Below are positions 1 through 9,115 of a DNA stretch of 64,000 bases, piece after piece. The translations under genes were made by a program, and so were the position numbers. Numbering within the stretch: the stretch's first letter is position 1; every line of letters starts with the position of its first letter. The notes beneath the pieces were generated by a model. It saw only the letters and a program-made list of their open reading frames with translations. It ran no database searches and was not told the origin of the DNA. This DNA is from Salipiger profundus (GTDB lineage Bacteria > Pseudomonadota > Alphaproteobacteria > Rhodobacterales > Rhodobacteraceae): the NCBI RefSeq assembly GCF_001969385.1, contig NZ_CP014796.1:2931501-2995500 (forward strand), written 5' to 3'.

Positions 1-17
1 TGGTGGTCTGCGGACAT
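1..17 (-). CDS. cyoD: cytochrome bo3 quinol oxidase subunit IV, first codons only (partial)
   Basis: On the minus strand an ATG at 17-15 opens a frame reading M-S-A-D-H before the window ends. It overlaps the cyoC stop codon as TGATG, the tight coupling expected in a cyoABCD operon. Only five full codons are visible, so the identity rests on position: cyoD follows cyoC in this operon type and encodes a small membrane subunit of the oxidase. Confidence 0.6.
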
Positions 18-655
18 CAGACGAGCCTCACGAGGTAGACGAAGGAAAAGACGCCGATCCAGATCAGGTCGAGGAAGTGCCAGAACATCGACAGCGTGGT
101 CAGACGCTGCATGTTGGCACCGATCAGACCGTGCATCCGGATCTGCACCATCAGCGTGACAAGCCAGATCAGGCCGCCGGTGACGTGCAGGCCGTGGGTG
201 CCGACCAGCGCGAAGAACGACGACAGGAAGGCCGAGCGGTCCGGCCCCGCGCCGAGGTGGATCAGGTGGTTGAACTCGTAGATCTCCATCCCGATGAACC
301 CGGCGCCGAACAGCCCGGTGATGCCGAGCCACAGCAGCACGCCGCCGCGGTCCTGCTTGTCGGCGCGCAGCATCGCCAGCCCGAAGGTCACCGACGAGAT
401 CAGCAGCAGCGCGGTCTCGACCGCGACGAAGCCGGGCTCGAACAGGTCGACCGGGGCGGGCCCGCCGGCATAGTTGCCGCCGAGCACCGCGTAGGTCGCG
501 AAGAGTGCACCGAAGATGATGCAGTCGCTCATCAGGTAGATCCAGAACCCGATGGGTGTCGGGCTCGGATGGTGGGCGTGCTCGGTCCCGTGGTCCTCAC
601 GGGCGTGGTGGACCGCGCCGCGAGTGCCGTGAAGGTCGGCTTCGGAAACGCTCAT
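17..655 (-). CDS. cyoC: cytochrome o ubiquinol oxidase subunit III
   Basis: This 212-residue membrane protein is the third subunit of a proton-pumping bo3-type quinol oxidase in the inner membrane. The His-rich N-terminus is followed by five hydrophobic helices. The segment [20 protein letters not shown] (about residues 37-56) and the later [10 protein letters not shown] are typical of the cytochrome c oxidase III family in its short quinol-oxidase form. Its start overlaps the cyoB stop by four bases (ATGA) and its stop overlaps the start of cyoD, so it lies in one operon with them. Length agrees with the family. Confidence 0.95.
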   Translation of the reverse strand: MSVSEADLHGTRGAVHHAREDHGTEHAHHPSPTPIGFWIYLMSDCIIFGALFATYAVLGGNYAGGPAPVDLFEPGFVAVETALLLISSVTFGLAMLRADKQDRGGVLLWLGITGLFGAGFIGMEIYEFNHLIHLGAGPDRSAFLSSFFALVGTHGLHVTGGLIWLVTLMVQIRMHGLIGANMQRLTTLSMFWHFLDLIWIGVFSFVYLVRLV

Positions 656-2646
656 GCGAGGGCTCCTTTCGTTTCGGTCGCGGTCACCTCATCGGCGGGG
701 ATGTAATAGTCGCGATTGTAGTTGAAGGTGTGGCCGATCCCGATGGCGAGCATCGCGAGGAAGGTCGCGAGTGCCAGCCACCAGATGTACCAGACCATCG
801 CGAAGCCGAAGACCAGCGCGACCGCCGAGAGCACGACGCCGGTCGCGGTGCCCTTGGGCATGTGGATCGGCTGGTAATGGCCCGACCAGCGGAAGCCGGT
901 CTTCTTCATGTGCCAGAACGCCTCGCGTCCGACGACCTCGATCTCCTCGGGGAAGTTGTAGGGCGCCGGCGGCGACTGCGTTGCCCATTCCAGCGTCCGC
1001 GCATCCCACGGGTCGTCGCCCACGGCCAGCGCCTTGCGGTTCACGATGGAGACGTAGAACGACATGAACGTCGACAGGATGCCGAAGAGGATGATCACGG
1101 CGCCGATTGCGGCGACGATGAAGTAGGGCTGCCAGCCGGCATCGGGGTAGCTGTTCATCCGACGGGTCACACCCATCAGGCCGAGCGCGTAGAGCGGCAT
1201 GAAGGCGACGTAGAAGCCGATGAACCAGCCCCAGAAGGCGCGCTTGCCCCACTTGTCGTCGAGCCTGAAGCCGAAGGCCTTGGGCCACCAGTAGGTGACG
1301 CCCGCGTAGACCGCGAAGACCACGCCGCCGATGATCACGTTGTGGAAGTGCGCGATCAGGAACAGCGTGTTGTGCAGCTGGAAGTCCACCGGGGGCACCG
1401 CCAGAAGCACGCCCGACATGCCGCCGATCGTGAATGTCACGAGGAAGCCGATGGCCCAGTACATGGGCACCTCGAGCCGGACGCGGCCCTTGTACATCGT
1501 GAACAGCCAGTTGAAGATCTTCACGCCCGTCGGCACCGCGATGATCATCGTGGTGATGCCGAAGAAGGTGTTGACGTTGGCGCCCGATCCCATGGTGAAG
1601 AAGTGGTGCAGCCACACCACGAAGCTCAGCACCATGATGCAGGCGGTGGCCCAGACCATCGTGCGGTAGCCGAAGATCGGCTTGCCCGAGAACGTCGAGA
1701 CGACCTCGGAGATGATGCCGAAGCAGGGGATGATGAGGATGTAGACCTCGGGGTGACCCCAGATCCAGATCAGGTTGATGTACATCATCGCGTTGCCGCC
1801 GAAGTCGTTCGTGAAGAAGCGGAAATCGAGGTAACGGTCGAGCGTGAGCAGTGCGAGGGTCGCGGTCAGCACCGGGAAGGCGGCGACGATCAGCACGTTG
1901 GTGATGAGCGCGGTCCAGGTGAAGATCGGCATGTCCATGAGCTTCATGCCCTTGGCCCGCATCTTCAGCGTGGTGGCGATCAGGTTGATGCCCGAGAGCG
2001 TCGTGCCGACACCCGCGATCTGCAGCGCCCACAGGTAGTAGTCCATGCCGGGTCCGTGGCTGAAGCTCGACCCCGACAGCGGCGGGAAGGCCAGCCAGCC
2101 GACGCGGGCGAACTCGCCGATGAACAGCGAGATGTTCACCAGCAGCGCGCCTGCGACCGTCATCCAGAACGAGAAGTTGTTCAGGAACGGGAAGGCCACG
2201 TCGCGCGCGCCGATCTGCAGCGGCATCACGTAGTTCATGAAGCCGGTGACGAAGGGCATCGCCACGAAGAAGATCATGATCACGCCGTGCGCGGTGAAGA
2301 CCTGGTCATAGTGGTGCGGTGGCAGGTAGCCCTCGGCGCCGCCGGCGGCCATCGCCTGCTGGGCGCGCATCATCAGCGCGTCGGCGAAGCCGCGGACCAT
2401 CATCACGAAGGCCAGCACCATGTACATGATGCCGATCTTCTTGTGGTCGACGGTGACGACCCAGTTGTTCCAGAGCGTGCCCCAGAGCCGGAAGTAGGTC
2501 ATCAGCGCGAAGACCACCAGCCCGCCAAGGGCCACGCCGGCGAAGGTCCCGATCAGGATCGGTTCCTGGAAGGGAATCCAGTCAAGCGTGAGACGGCCGA
2601 AGATCGGCGAGAACGTCTCGGTCGGGGAAACGGATTCAGTTGCCAT
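652..2646 (-). CDS. cyoB: cytochrome o ubiquinol oxidase subunit I
   Basis: This is the 664-residue catalytic heme-copper subunit that oxidises ubiquinol and reduces oxygen while pumping protons. The CuB site is visible as [12 protein letters not shown], with the His-x3-Tyr pair that forms the His-Tyr cross-link. A second pair lies in LHHFFTMG, and the heme ligands lie in [10 protein letters not shown]. About fourteen or fifteen hydrophobic helices and an N-terminal extension match CyoB and not the shorter CtaD. The ATG lies inside the end of cyoA (11-base overlap) and the stop overlaps cyoC, so expression is likely translationally coupled. Quinol as electron donor is inferred from the family and from the missing CuA site in the partner subunit. 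Confidence 0.97.
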   Translation of the reverse strand: MATESVSPTETFSPIFGRLTLDWIPFQEPILIGTFAGVALGGLVVFALMTYFRLWGTLWNNWVVTVDHKKIGIMYMVLAFVMMVRGFADALMMRAQQAMAAGGAEGYLPPHHYDQVFTAHGVIMIFFVAMPFVTGFMNYVMPLQIGARDVAFPFLNNFSFWMTVAGALLVNISLFIGEFARVGWLAFPPLSGSSFSHGPGMDYYLWALQIAGVGTTLSGINLIATTLKMRAKGMKLMDMPIFTWTALITNVLIVAAFPVLTATLALLTLDRYLDFRFFTNDFGGNAMMYINLIWIWGHPEVYILIIPCFGIISEVVSTFSGKPIFGYRTMVWATACIMVLSFVVWLHHFFTMGSGANVNTFFGITTMIIAVPTGVKIFNWLFTMYKGRVRLEVPMYWAIGFLVTFTIGGMSGVLLAVPPVDFQLHNTLFLIAHFHNVIIGGVVFAVYAGVTYWWPKAFGFRLDDKWGKRAFWGWFIGFYVAFMPLYALGLMGVTRRMNSYPDAGWQPYFIVAAIGAVIILFGILSTFMSFYVSIVNRKALAVGDDPWDARTLEWATQSPPAPYNFPEEIEVVGREAFWHMKKTGFRWSGHYQPIHMPKGTATGVVLSAVALVFGFAMVWYIWWLALATFLAMLAIGIGHTFNYNRDYYIPADEVTATETKGALA

Positions 2647-3787
2647 GTGTCATTGCCTCCATCTGCGGCTTGCCGGGGAGGGCGTGCTGCAAATCGGTCT
2701 CGGTGAGCGAGGCCTCGTCGTGGGTCTCGGGTGCGTGGGCGTCCTGGGCCTCGTGGCCCTCGGTCTCGTGATTGGTGCCATGCTCGGCGCCGTCGCCCTC
2801 CAGCGGCGGCAGGTCGATCGCGTTGCCGAAGCCGTCGATGGTGCGCGCGCGGTCGTGGCTGTAGGCCCCGACGTTGCCGATGCCCTCGAGGCCACCGCCG
2901 CCCATCTTGTCCTGCATCATCATCTCGCCCATGCAGACCTTGCCGTCCTCGACGCAGAGGCCGACGATGCGGTCGAAAAGTCCGTCCTCGACCGAGCCGT
3001 AGTATTGCACCGGCGCGTTCATCGACGGCTCCTCGAGTTCGAGGTAGCTGTCGCTGTCCAGCGGCTCGGCTTCGCGGCGTGCGGCGACCCAGGCGTCGAA
3101 ATCAGCGTCATTCATCGCCAGCGCGTCGAAGGTCATCCCGGCGAAGCCCGGCCCCGAGTAATGCGCCGAGCGGCCCGGGAAGGTGCCCTCGCTGTCGGCG
3201 ATGAGGTGGAGCTTGGTCTCCATCCCGGCCATCGAGTAGACCATGCCGCCGAGCGCGGGGATCGACAGGGTGTTCATCACCGTCGACGAGGTCAGGCTGA
3301 AGTTGACCGGGCGGCCCTCGGGGATCGCCAGCTCGTTGACCGAGGCGACGCCCAGCTCGGGGTAGATGAACAGCCATTTCCAGTCGAGCGACACCGCCTG
3401 CACCTCGACCGGCGCGCCGGCGTCGAGATGGTCGAGCGCGCGATAGGGGTCGAGCCGATGGGTGTAGACGTAGGTGTACCAGCCAAGCGCGATCACGATC
3501 AGGATCGGAACGCCCCAGACCACCGCCTCGAGCTTGTTCGAATGCTCGAAGCCGGGGTCATAGTCCGAGGTATCGGCGCGGTCGGCGCGGTACTTCAGCG
3601 GGAAATACACCGCCATGATCAGCACCGGGATGATCACGATCAGCATGAGCAGTGTCGAGATGATCAGCAGGTCGCGCTGCTGGTCGCCGACCCAGCCGGA
3701 GGGAGAGAGAACGTCGTACTGGCAGCCGGAGAGCGTGAGGGCGCCCGCCGCGGCCAGCAGCAGATTTCTGTAGCGTAACAAGTGCAT
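2636..3787 (-). CDS. cyoA: cytochrome o ubiquinol oxidase subunit II
   Basis: This 383-residue lipoprotein subunit starts with a lipobox (LTLSGC, Cys22), followed by two transmembrane helices and a periplasmic cupredoxin domain. The CuA ligands of cytochrome c oxidases are absent, as expected for a quinol oxidase. The C-terminal 50 or so residues form a His/Glu-rich tail ([17 protein letters not shown]), longer than in E. coli CyoA; whether it binds metal is unknown. The ATG at 3787 follows an AGAGG ribosome site. It is the first gene of the cyoABC(D) operon, so the promoter should lie in 3788-4361. Confidence 0.96.
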   Translation of the reverse strand: MHLLRYRNLLLAAAGALTLSGCQYDVLSPSGWVGDQQRDLLIISTLLMLIVIIPVLIMAVYFPLKYRADRADTSDYDPGFEHSNKLEAVVWGVPILIVIALGWYTYVYTHRLDPYRALDHLDAGAPVEVQAVSLDWKWLFIYPELGVASVNELAIPEGRPVNFSLTSSTVMNTLSIPALGGMVYSMAGMETKLHLIADSEGTFPGRSAHYSGPGFAGMTFDALAMNDADFDAWVAARREAEPLDSDSYLELEEPSMNAPVQYYGSVEDGLFDRIVGLCVEDGKVCMGEMMMQDKMGGGGLEGIGNVGAYSHDRARTIDGFGNAIDLPPLEGDGAEHGTNHETEGHEAQDAHAPETHDEASLTETDLQHALPGKPQMEAMTHGN

Positions 3788-4361
3788 GCCTCTTTCTTGT
3801 CCGACAGGCTGCGGGCGCGGGAGGAGGAGTGGGAGAGCGCGGGCAGTCCGGGACGCGGATGTTGCGGCGAGCGACCTAGACCTGCGCCCCGCGAAGCGCG
3901 CTGTGGCGGATCGCCGCGCATCAGGAAGATTGTCGAATTTTCACAGATAGTTGAGAAAAGCTCACCCGGCCGTGCATCTTTTCGCCGCAATAATGTGCAA
4001 TTGGCGCATCTTTTTGCGGCTCGTTTCGATGCAGGCCCGGCATATTTCCTTCCTGATGCGGCGCGAGTCGCGACTCACGCATCAAAACGGCACATATTTC
4101 GTGCAAATTATGACCGTTCGGTCGTTTTGCGTGTTCATATCCACGAAATTTCTTGTCTTCCGGCGTGTTCTGCCCAGTCTGGGGCTGCCAGACCGGGCGC
4201 GGAGCGGCGCATGCGTCATATGCCTGTCCGCGCCCGTTCGAGGCCGATGTCCTTCGAAGGCTCCCGCGCACGCCTGGATCGTGCAAGACTGCGGGTGCCG
4301 GCGCGGCGTCGCACAAGTGCCGGGGGACCCGGCAGACAAATTGAACAGGGACAGGAGCCAC
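3788..4361. other. divergent intergenic region between cyoA and eutB
   Basis: About 570 bases separate the two divergent genes and must hold both promoters. The middle part (3930-4160) is richer in A and T than the flanking genes. It holds a perfect inverted repeat GACCG-TT-CGGTC at 4112-4123, similar to TetR-family operators, and a hairpin GTCTGG-GGCTG-CCAGAC at 4177-4193. Frames that cross it, including an upstream extension of eutB, look like chance reading. I looked for a cobalamin riboswitch, since EutBC needs that cofactor, and could not recognise one. Confidence 0.5.
4112..4123. promoter_or_regulatory. inverted repeat, possible TetR-type operator
   Basis: GACCG-TT-CGGTC is a perfect five-base inverted repeat with a two-base spacer in the AT-richer part of the cyoA-eutB intergenic region. 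The shape resembles operators of TetR-family repressors. No TetR gene lies in the window, so the regulator and the controlled gene are unknown. Confidence 0.3.
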
Positions 4362-5759
4362 ATGTCCGGTTTTCGCACTTCGATCGGCGGAGAGACCTTC
4401 CGCTTCGATGATCTCAAGACGCTGATGGCGCGGGCGACGCCGCTGCGCTCGGGCGACGAGCTCGCGGGTATCGCCGCGGCCACCGATGTCGAACGGGTCG
4501 CGGCGCAGCTCGCGCTCTCCGACGTGCCGCTGAAGCAGTTCCTCACCGAGGCGCTAGTGCCCTACGAGACCGACGAGGTCACGCGGCTCATCATCGACAC
4601 TCATGACGCCGCGGCTTTCGCGCCCTTCGCGCATATGACCGTGGGCGACCTGCGCGACTGGCTGGTGTCCGATGCCGCCGACAGCGCCGCGCTCGCCGCC
4701 GCGTCGCCCGGCTTCACGCCCGAGATGGTCGCGGCGGTCTCGAAGCTCTGCCGGGTGCAGGATCTCATCCTTGTCGCCCGCAAGTGCCGCGTGGTGACCA
4801 AGTTCCGCGATACCATCGGGCTCGAGGGGCGGATGTCGACACGTCTGCAGCCGAACCACGCCACCGATGACGTGAAGGGGGTCGCGGCCTCGATCTTCGA
4901 CGGGCTGATGTACGGCTCGGGCGATGCGGTGATCGGCATCAACCCGGCCTCGGATAACACCGCCGCCGTGACGACGCTGCTGCACATGCTCGACGAGCTG
5001 ATCTCGGAGAACGACATTCCCACGCAGTCCTGCGTGCTGAGCCACGTCACCACCTCGATCGCCGCCATCGAGGCCGGGGCGCCGGTCGACCTGACCTTCC
5101 AGTCGGTCGCCGGGACCGAGGCCACCAACCGTTCGTTCGGCTTCAACCTTGCGCTGCTGCAGGAGGCGCTCGACGCAACGCGCGGCCTGAAGCGCGGCAC
5201 GCTGGGCGACAACGTGATGTATTTCGAGACCGGGCAGGGCTCCTGCCTGTCGGCGAACGCGCATCACGACGTCGACCAGCAGACCCTCGAGGCTCGGGCC
5301 TATGCCGTCGCCCGCGCCTACGAGCCGCTTCTGGTCAACACGGTGGTGGGCTTCATCGGGCCGGAATACCTGTTCGACGGGCGGCAGGTGATCCGCGCCG
5401 GGCTCGAGGACCATTTCTGCGCCAAGCTGCTCGGCCTGCCGATGGGCTGCGACATCTGCTATACCAACCACATGGAGGCGGACCAGAACGACATGGACCA
5501 GCTCCTGACGCTGCTGGGCGCGGCCGGCATCAACTATATCATGGGCATTCCCGGCTCGGATGACGTGATGCTGAACTACCAGACGACCTCGTTCCACGAT
5601 GCGCTCTACGCGCGCCGGGTGCTGGGGCTGCGGCCCGCGCCCGAGTTCGAGGCATGGCTCGACCGCACCGGCATCCTGCCCGATGACGGTCGGTTCACCC
5701 CCACGCCGGTGCCGCCCCGGACCCTTTCGAAATCCCGTCACCTGCCGGAGGCGACATGA
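4362..5759 (+). CDS. eutB: ethanolamine ammonia-lyase large subunit
   Basis: This 465-residue protein is the catalytic large subunit of the adenosylcobalamin-dependent lyase that converts ethanolamine to acetaldehyde and ammonia. Family-typical stretches include DGLMYGSGDAVIGINPASDN, LSHVTTSIAAIEAGAPVDL and MGCDICYTNHMEADQND. The frame stays open further upstream, but the ATG at 4362 follows an AGGAG site eight bases before it and gives the normal EutB length. The stop overlaps eutC by four bases (ATGA). There are no microcompartment, EutA or EutH genes around it, so this is the simple cytosolic type that relies on other genes for acetaldehyde oxidation and cofactor supply. Confidence 0.95.
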   Translation: MSGFRTSIGGETFRFDDLKTLMARATPLRSGDELAGIAAATDVERVAAQLALSDVPLKQFLTEALVPYETDEVTRLIIDTHDAAAFAPFAHMTVGDLRDWLVSDAADSAALAAASPGFTPEMVAAVSKLCRVQDLILVARKCRVVTKFRDTIGLEGRMSTRLQPNHATDDVKGVAASIFDGLMYGSGDAVIGINPASDNTAAVTTLLHMLDELISENDIPTQSCVLSHVTTSIAAIEAGAPVDLTFQSVAGTEATNRSFGFNLALLQEALDATRGLKRGTLGDNVMYFETGQGSCLSANAHHDVDQQTLEARAYAVARAYEPLLVNTVVGFIGPEYLFDGRQVIRAGLEDHFCAKLLGLPMGCDICYTNHMEADQNDMDQLLTLLGAAGINYIMGIPGSDDVMLNYQTTSFHDALYARRVLGLRPAPEFEAWLDRTGILPDDGRFTPTPVPPRTLSKSRHLPEAT

Positions 5760-6571
5760 CCGATACGCCCGCAACGCCCGAGCGTCCCGACCGCGACCTG
5801 TGGAAGGACCTGCGCCGCTTCACCAATGCCCGCATCGCGCTGGGCCGCTCCGGTGTCTCGCTGCCGGTCGCGCGTCAGCTCGAGTTCCAGGCCGCCCATG
5901 CCGCCGCCCGCACCGCCGTTCATTCCGAGCTGGATATGGCCGCGCTCGAGGCCGATCTCGCGGCGCTGTCGCTCGAGACGGTGACCGTGAAAAGCCGCGT
6001 CTCGGACCGCTCGGAATACCTGCGGCGGCCCGATCTCGGACGCAAGCTCGCGCCGGAAGACGCCGAACGCCTCGCCGCGCTCGCGCCGGGCACGGCCCCC
6101 GACGTCGCCATCGTCATCGCCGACGGGTTGTCGGCGCTTGCAGTGCAGCAGTCGGCGCCACCGTTCCTCAAGGCCTTCCTGCCGCATGTGGAACGCGCGG
6201 GCCTCACGCTGGCCCCGACCGTGGTCGCGCTGCAGGGCCGCGTGGCCATCGGCGACGAGGTGGCCGAGCAGCTTGGCGCACGGTGTGTCATCATGCTGAT
6301 CGGCGAGCGCCCGGGCCTCTCCGCTGCCGACAGTCTCGGGCTCTACCTGACATGGGCACCGGGGCCGGGCAGCACCGACGCCGACCGCAACTGCATCTCG
6401 AACATCCGCGAGGGCGGCCTGTCGTTCCGCGAGGCGGCCTATCGCGCGGGCTACCTCATGCAGGAAGCGTTCGAGCGCAAGCTCTCGGGCGTCATGCTGA
6501 AGGACAACACGGTCGCCGACCCCGCGCTCGAGGCGGACGAGGCGACACCGAGCCTGCCCGGCGGCGACTGA
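5756..6571 (+). CDS. eutC: ethanolamine ammonia-lyase small subunit
   Basis: This 271-residue protein is the small subunit that completes the EutBC complex and helps to bind adenosylcobalamin. Typical EutC segments are IADGLSALAVQQ, GERPGLSAADSLGLYLTW and DRNCISNIREGGLS. The ATG lies inside the eutB stop, so both are probably translated together. The next gene is on the opposite strand and only 17 bases away, so the eut unit contains just these two genes. Confidence 0.95.
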   Translation: MTDTPATPERPDRDLWKDLRRFTNARIALGRSGVSLPVARQLEFQAAHAAARTAVHSELDMAALEADLAALSLETVTVKSRVSDRSEYLRRPDLGRKLAPEDAERLAALAPGTAPDVAIVIADGLSALAVQQSAPPFLKAFLPHVERAGLTLAPTVVALQGRVAIGDEVAEQLGARCVIMLIGERPGLSAADSLGLYLTWAPGPGSTDADRNCISNIREGGLSFREAAYRAGYLMQEAFERKLSGVMLKDNTVADPALEADEATPSLPGGD

Positions 6572-6588
6572 CTGGGCAACGGGGCGTC

Positions 6589-7758
6589 TCAGTCGCGCCA
6601 GCCAAGTTCCGGCAGATCGCGCGGCGCGCGCGGGGTGAGCCACTCCGCGCCGCCTGCGCCGATGACGATGTTTTCCTCGTGGACCATCATCCGGCCGGGC
6701 CCGAGCGGCAGCGACGGCTCGAGCGTCAGAACCATGCCGGGCACCAGCTCGGTGTCGTCGTCGGGGATCAGCGAGGGCGGCTCGGTCAGCCGCATGCCCA
6801 GCCCGTGCCCCAGCCGCCCCGGCACCGGCGCGCCGGCCCGCGCGGTCAGGATCGGGGCCATCGCCGCGTGCAGGTCGCGCGCCGTTGCGCCCGGTCTGGC
6901 GACATCGAAGGCTGCTTCGGTCACGTCATGCAGCACGCGGTGCGCCTCCCGCAACTCGGCAGAGGCCGGCCCGAGCGACCAGTTGCGGTCGAAGTCGCAG
7001 AAGTAGCCCTGCCGCACCGCGCCGGTGTCGAGCATCAGCAGGTCGCCTTGCCGCAGCGGGCGCGCATCGGCGGGCGAAATCACGTCGCCGTAGCCGCCGG
7101 GCCCGGCACCACCGGCAAGATAGGACACCCAGTCGGCGCCTTCTTCGAGCAACAGAATCTGGAAGCGGCGAAACACCTCCGAAAGCGTCACGCCCGGCCG
7201 CAGGATGTCCGGCACCCGGTCGAACGCGCGCCCGCCGATGGCGCAGGCCTCGCGGATCAGCGCGATCTCGGCGGCGGACTTGCGCCCCTGCAGGCGGCGC
7301 AGCAGGTCCGACGCATCTTCGCAGCCCCGGTCGCCAAGGTTCGCGCGGACCCGGTCCCAGTCGGCAAGTGGCATCCGCATCACCGACTCGCGGCCGATGG
7401 GCACGCCGATCCGCCCGCCCGGCGGGACCAGCGCGCGCAAGGCCTCGGTCAGCAGCGACACGCCGTCGTCGCGGTAGTCGGGGGCGTCCCACGTCCGGAT
7501 GTCCTCGATCCAGCCGCGCGCCATGAGCGGCGCTCCGATGGCGGGGATGATCGCGACGGGCTTGCCCGAGGCGGGCAGGATGACGAACCATGGCCGCGTC
7601 GGGCTTTCCCAGAACCGCGTGAGGAAGCCCGAGACATAGCGCACGTCGGGCTCGGAGGTGAGCAGAAGCGCCGCGAGCCCGCTCTCGACCATCGCCGTTT
7701 GCACGCGGCGGCAGCGGTCCTGGTATTCCATGAGCGGGAAGGGGCCTGCGAGCGGCAT
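6589..7758 (-). CDS. M24 family metallopeptidase (Xaa-Pro dipeptidase type)
   Basis: This 389-residue protein has an N-terminal creatinase-like domain and a C-terminal pita-bread peptidase fold. All five metal ligands can be seen: Asp in LDTGA, Asp in CDFDRNW, His in GRLGHGLG, Glu in TLEPSL and Glu in HEENIVIG. The family cleaves Xaa-Pro dipeptides or related small amide bonds with two divalent metals. The frame runs 44 codons further upstream, but the ATG at 7758 is preceded by GGAGACGCAGG and fits the family's N-terminus. It diverges from a diaminopropionate ammonia-lyase-like gene with 130 bases between them, so the two may act on the same class of compounds. Roseobacter ectoine hydrolase (DoeA) is a relative, but its characteristic N-terminal segment is missing here. 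Confidence 0.85.
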   Translation of the reverse strand: MPLAGPFPLMEYQDRCRRVQTAMVESGLAALLLTSEPDVRYVSGFLTRFWESPTRPWFVILPASGKPVAIIPAIGAPLMARGWIEDIRTWDAPDYRDDGVSLLTEALRALVPPGGRIGVPIGRESVMRMPLADWDRVRANLGDRGCEDASDLLRRLQGRKSAAEIALIREACAIGGRAFDRVPDILRPGVTLSEVFRRFQILLLEEGADWVSYLAGGAGPGGYGDVISPADARPLRQGDLLMLDTGAVRQGYFCDFDRNWSLGPASAELREAHRVLHDVTEAAFDVARPGATARDLHAAMAPILTARAGAPVPGRLGHGLGMRLTEPPSLIPDDDTELVPGMVLTLEPSLPLGPGRMMVHEENIVIGAGGAEWLTPRAPRDLPELGWRD

Positions 7759-7888
7759 CCTGCGTCTCCGTCCGGCGGCCCGCGAAAGCGGCGGGCAGGG
7801 GGTGCATTCCTCGGGCAATGAGGCCAGAGTTGTGGCGAGGCGACAAGGCCCGGCGTACCGCCGGGCGCAGGGAAGGGGGCAGACGACC

Positions 7889-8944
7889 ATGTTTCATGCG
7901 AACGCAGAGGGCCGCAGCGCCGAGCGACACGACGGGTTCCGCGCCAGCGCCGAGCGTCCGCTTGCCCTGCTGGCCGATTGCCCGGCCTATGCACCGACCC
8001 CGCTGAGCGACGCGGCGGCGCTTGCCGATACGCTGGGTGTGGCGCGGCTCTGGATCAAGGACGAGAGCACGCGGATGGGGCTTGGCAGCTTCAAGGCACT
8101 CGGCGGCGCCTTCGCCGTCGTGCAGATGATCCTCGACCGCGCCGGCGGGCACGACCCGATGACGCCCGAGGCGCGGGCGGTTGCGGCGCAGATGACCTTC
8201 ATCACTGCCAGCGCCGGCAACCACGGCCTGTCGGTCGCCGCCGGGGCGCGGGTATTCCATGCCGGTGCGAAGATCGTGCTCGCGGCCTCGGTGCCCGAGA
8301 GCTTCGCCGACCGCATCCGCGCCGCCGGGGCCGAGGTGATCCGCGTCGCGGGCTCCTACGAGGACAGCATTGCCGAGGCAATGCGGCTCGCGGAGGAGAA
8401 CGGCTGGATCCATCTCGCCGACGGCTCCTGGCCGGGCTACATCGAGGCGCCCGCGCTGATCATGGAGGGCTACACCGTGCTTGCCGAGGAATGCCGCCGG
8501 AGCTTCGCGGACGGCGGCGCATGGCCGACCCACGTGGTGCTTCAGGCCGGGGTCGGCGGGCTGGCGGCGGCGGTGGCGGCACACGTCCGGCGCTTCTGGG
8601 AGGTGCAGCCCGAGATCGTCGTGGTCGAACCCGAGGCCGCGCCATGCATGCTGGAGAGCGTGCGGGCGGGTGGTCTGACCCCCGGGCAAGGGCCGGCCTC
8701 GACCATGGGGCGGCTCGACTGCAAGGACGCCTCGCTGCTGGCCTTCGAGACATTGCGCCGCGATGCCGATGCCTTCCTGACCGTCTCCGATGACGCGGCG
8801 GCACAGGCGGTCGCGCTTCTGCACGGCGCGGACATGGCCTCGACCCCGAGCGGGGCGGCGGCGCTTGCCGGGCTTCAGGCCCTCGCGCCGGGCAAGGAGG
8901 CGCGGGTCATGGTCATCCTGTCCGAGGGGCCGGAAGCGGGATGA
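7889..8944 (+). CDS. diaminopropionate ammonia-lyase-like PLP enzyme
   Basis: This 351-residue protein has the fold-type II PLP pattern: the lysine in LGSFKALGGAFAV, the substrate loop TASAGNHGLSVAAGARVF, and the phosphate-binding AGVGGLAA. The combination KDESTRMGLGSFKALGG points to diaminopropionate ammonia-lyase, which turns 2,3-diaminopropionate into pyruvate and two ammonia. It is about 50 residues shorter than the E. coli enzyme. The ATG at 7889 follows a GGAAGGGGG site; the longer open frame upstream has no such site and runs through the divergent promoter. A threonine or serine dehydratase-like activity remains possible. Confidence 0.78.
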   Translation: MFHANAEGRSAERHDGFRASAERPLALLADCPAYAPTPLSDAAALADTLGVARLWIKDESTRMGLGSFKALGGAFAVVQMILDRAGGHDPMTPEARAVAAQMTFITASAGNHGLSVAAGARVFHAGAKIVLAASVPESFADRIRAAGAEVIRVAGSYEDSIAEAMRLAEENGWIHLADGSWPGYIEAPALIMEGYTVLAEECRRSFADGGAWPTHVVLQAGVGGLAAAVAAHVRRFWEVQPEIVVVEPEAAPCMLESVRAGGLTPGQGPASTMGRLDCKDASLLAFETLRRDADAFLTVSDDAAAQAVALLHGADMASTPSGAAALAGLQALAPGKEARVMVILSEGPEAG

Positions 8945-9115
8945 GCGGCGCCCTCGGGATGGACCTTTGCGGGACCGGCGCGCCACATGACCGGCCGGTG
9001 GGCAGTTCCGGTCTCAGCCAACCGGCAGCGTTCGCGGCAGGGTTGTGATCGTCCGAACGCTGGGCAATAACTCGTCTGGAATTGGCCTACAGGGCGTTTT
9101 TGAAGGGAATTCGAG

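Noticed and set aside
556..2706. A 716-codon plus-strand frame opposite cyoB
   Set aside because: It is antisense to cyoB, has a His/Arg/Asp/Glu-rich composition typical of shadow frames in GC-rich DNA, and shows no domain.
3951..4361. N-terminal extension of eutB by 137 codons
   Set aside because: It is unlike any EutB N-terminus, lies in AT-richer intergenic DNA, and the ATG at 4362 has a good ribosome site.
4130..4361. Cobalamin riboswitch upstream of eutB
   Set aside because: I could not find the conserved B12-box sequence or a convincing fold; only a simple hairpin is present.
6589..7758. M24 protein as ectoine hydrolase DoeA
   Set aside because: The N-terminal pattern expected for DoeA is not visible and the other ectoine-degradation genes are absent nearby.
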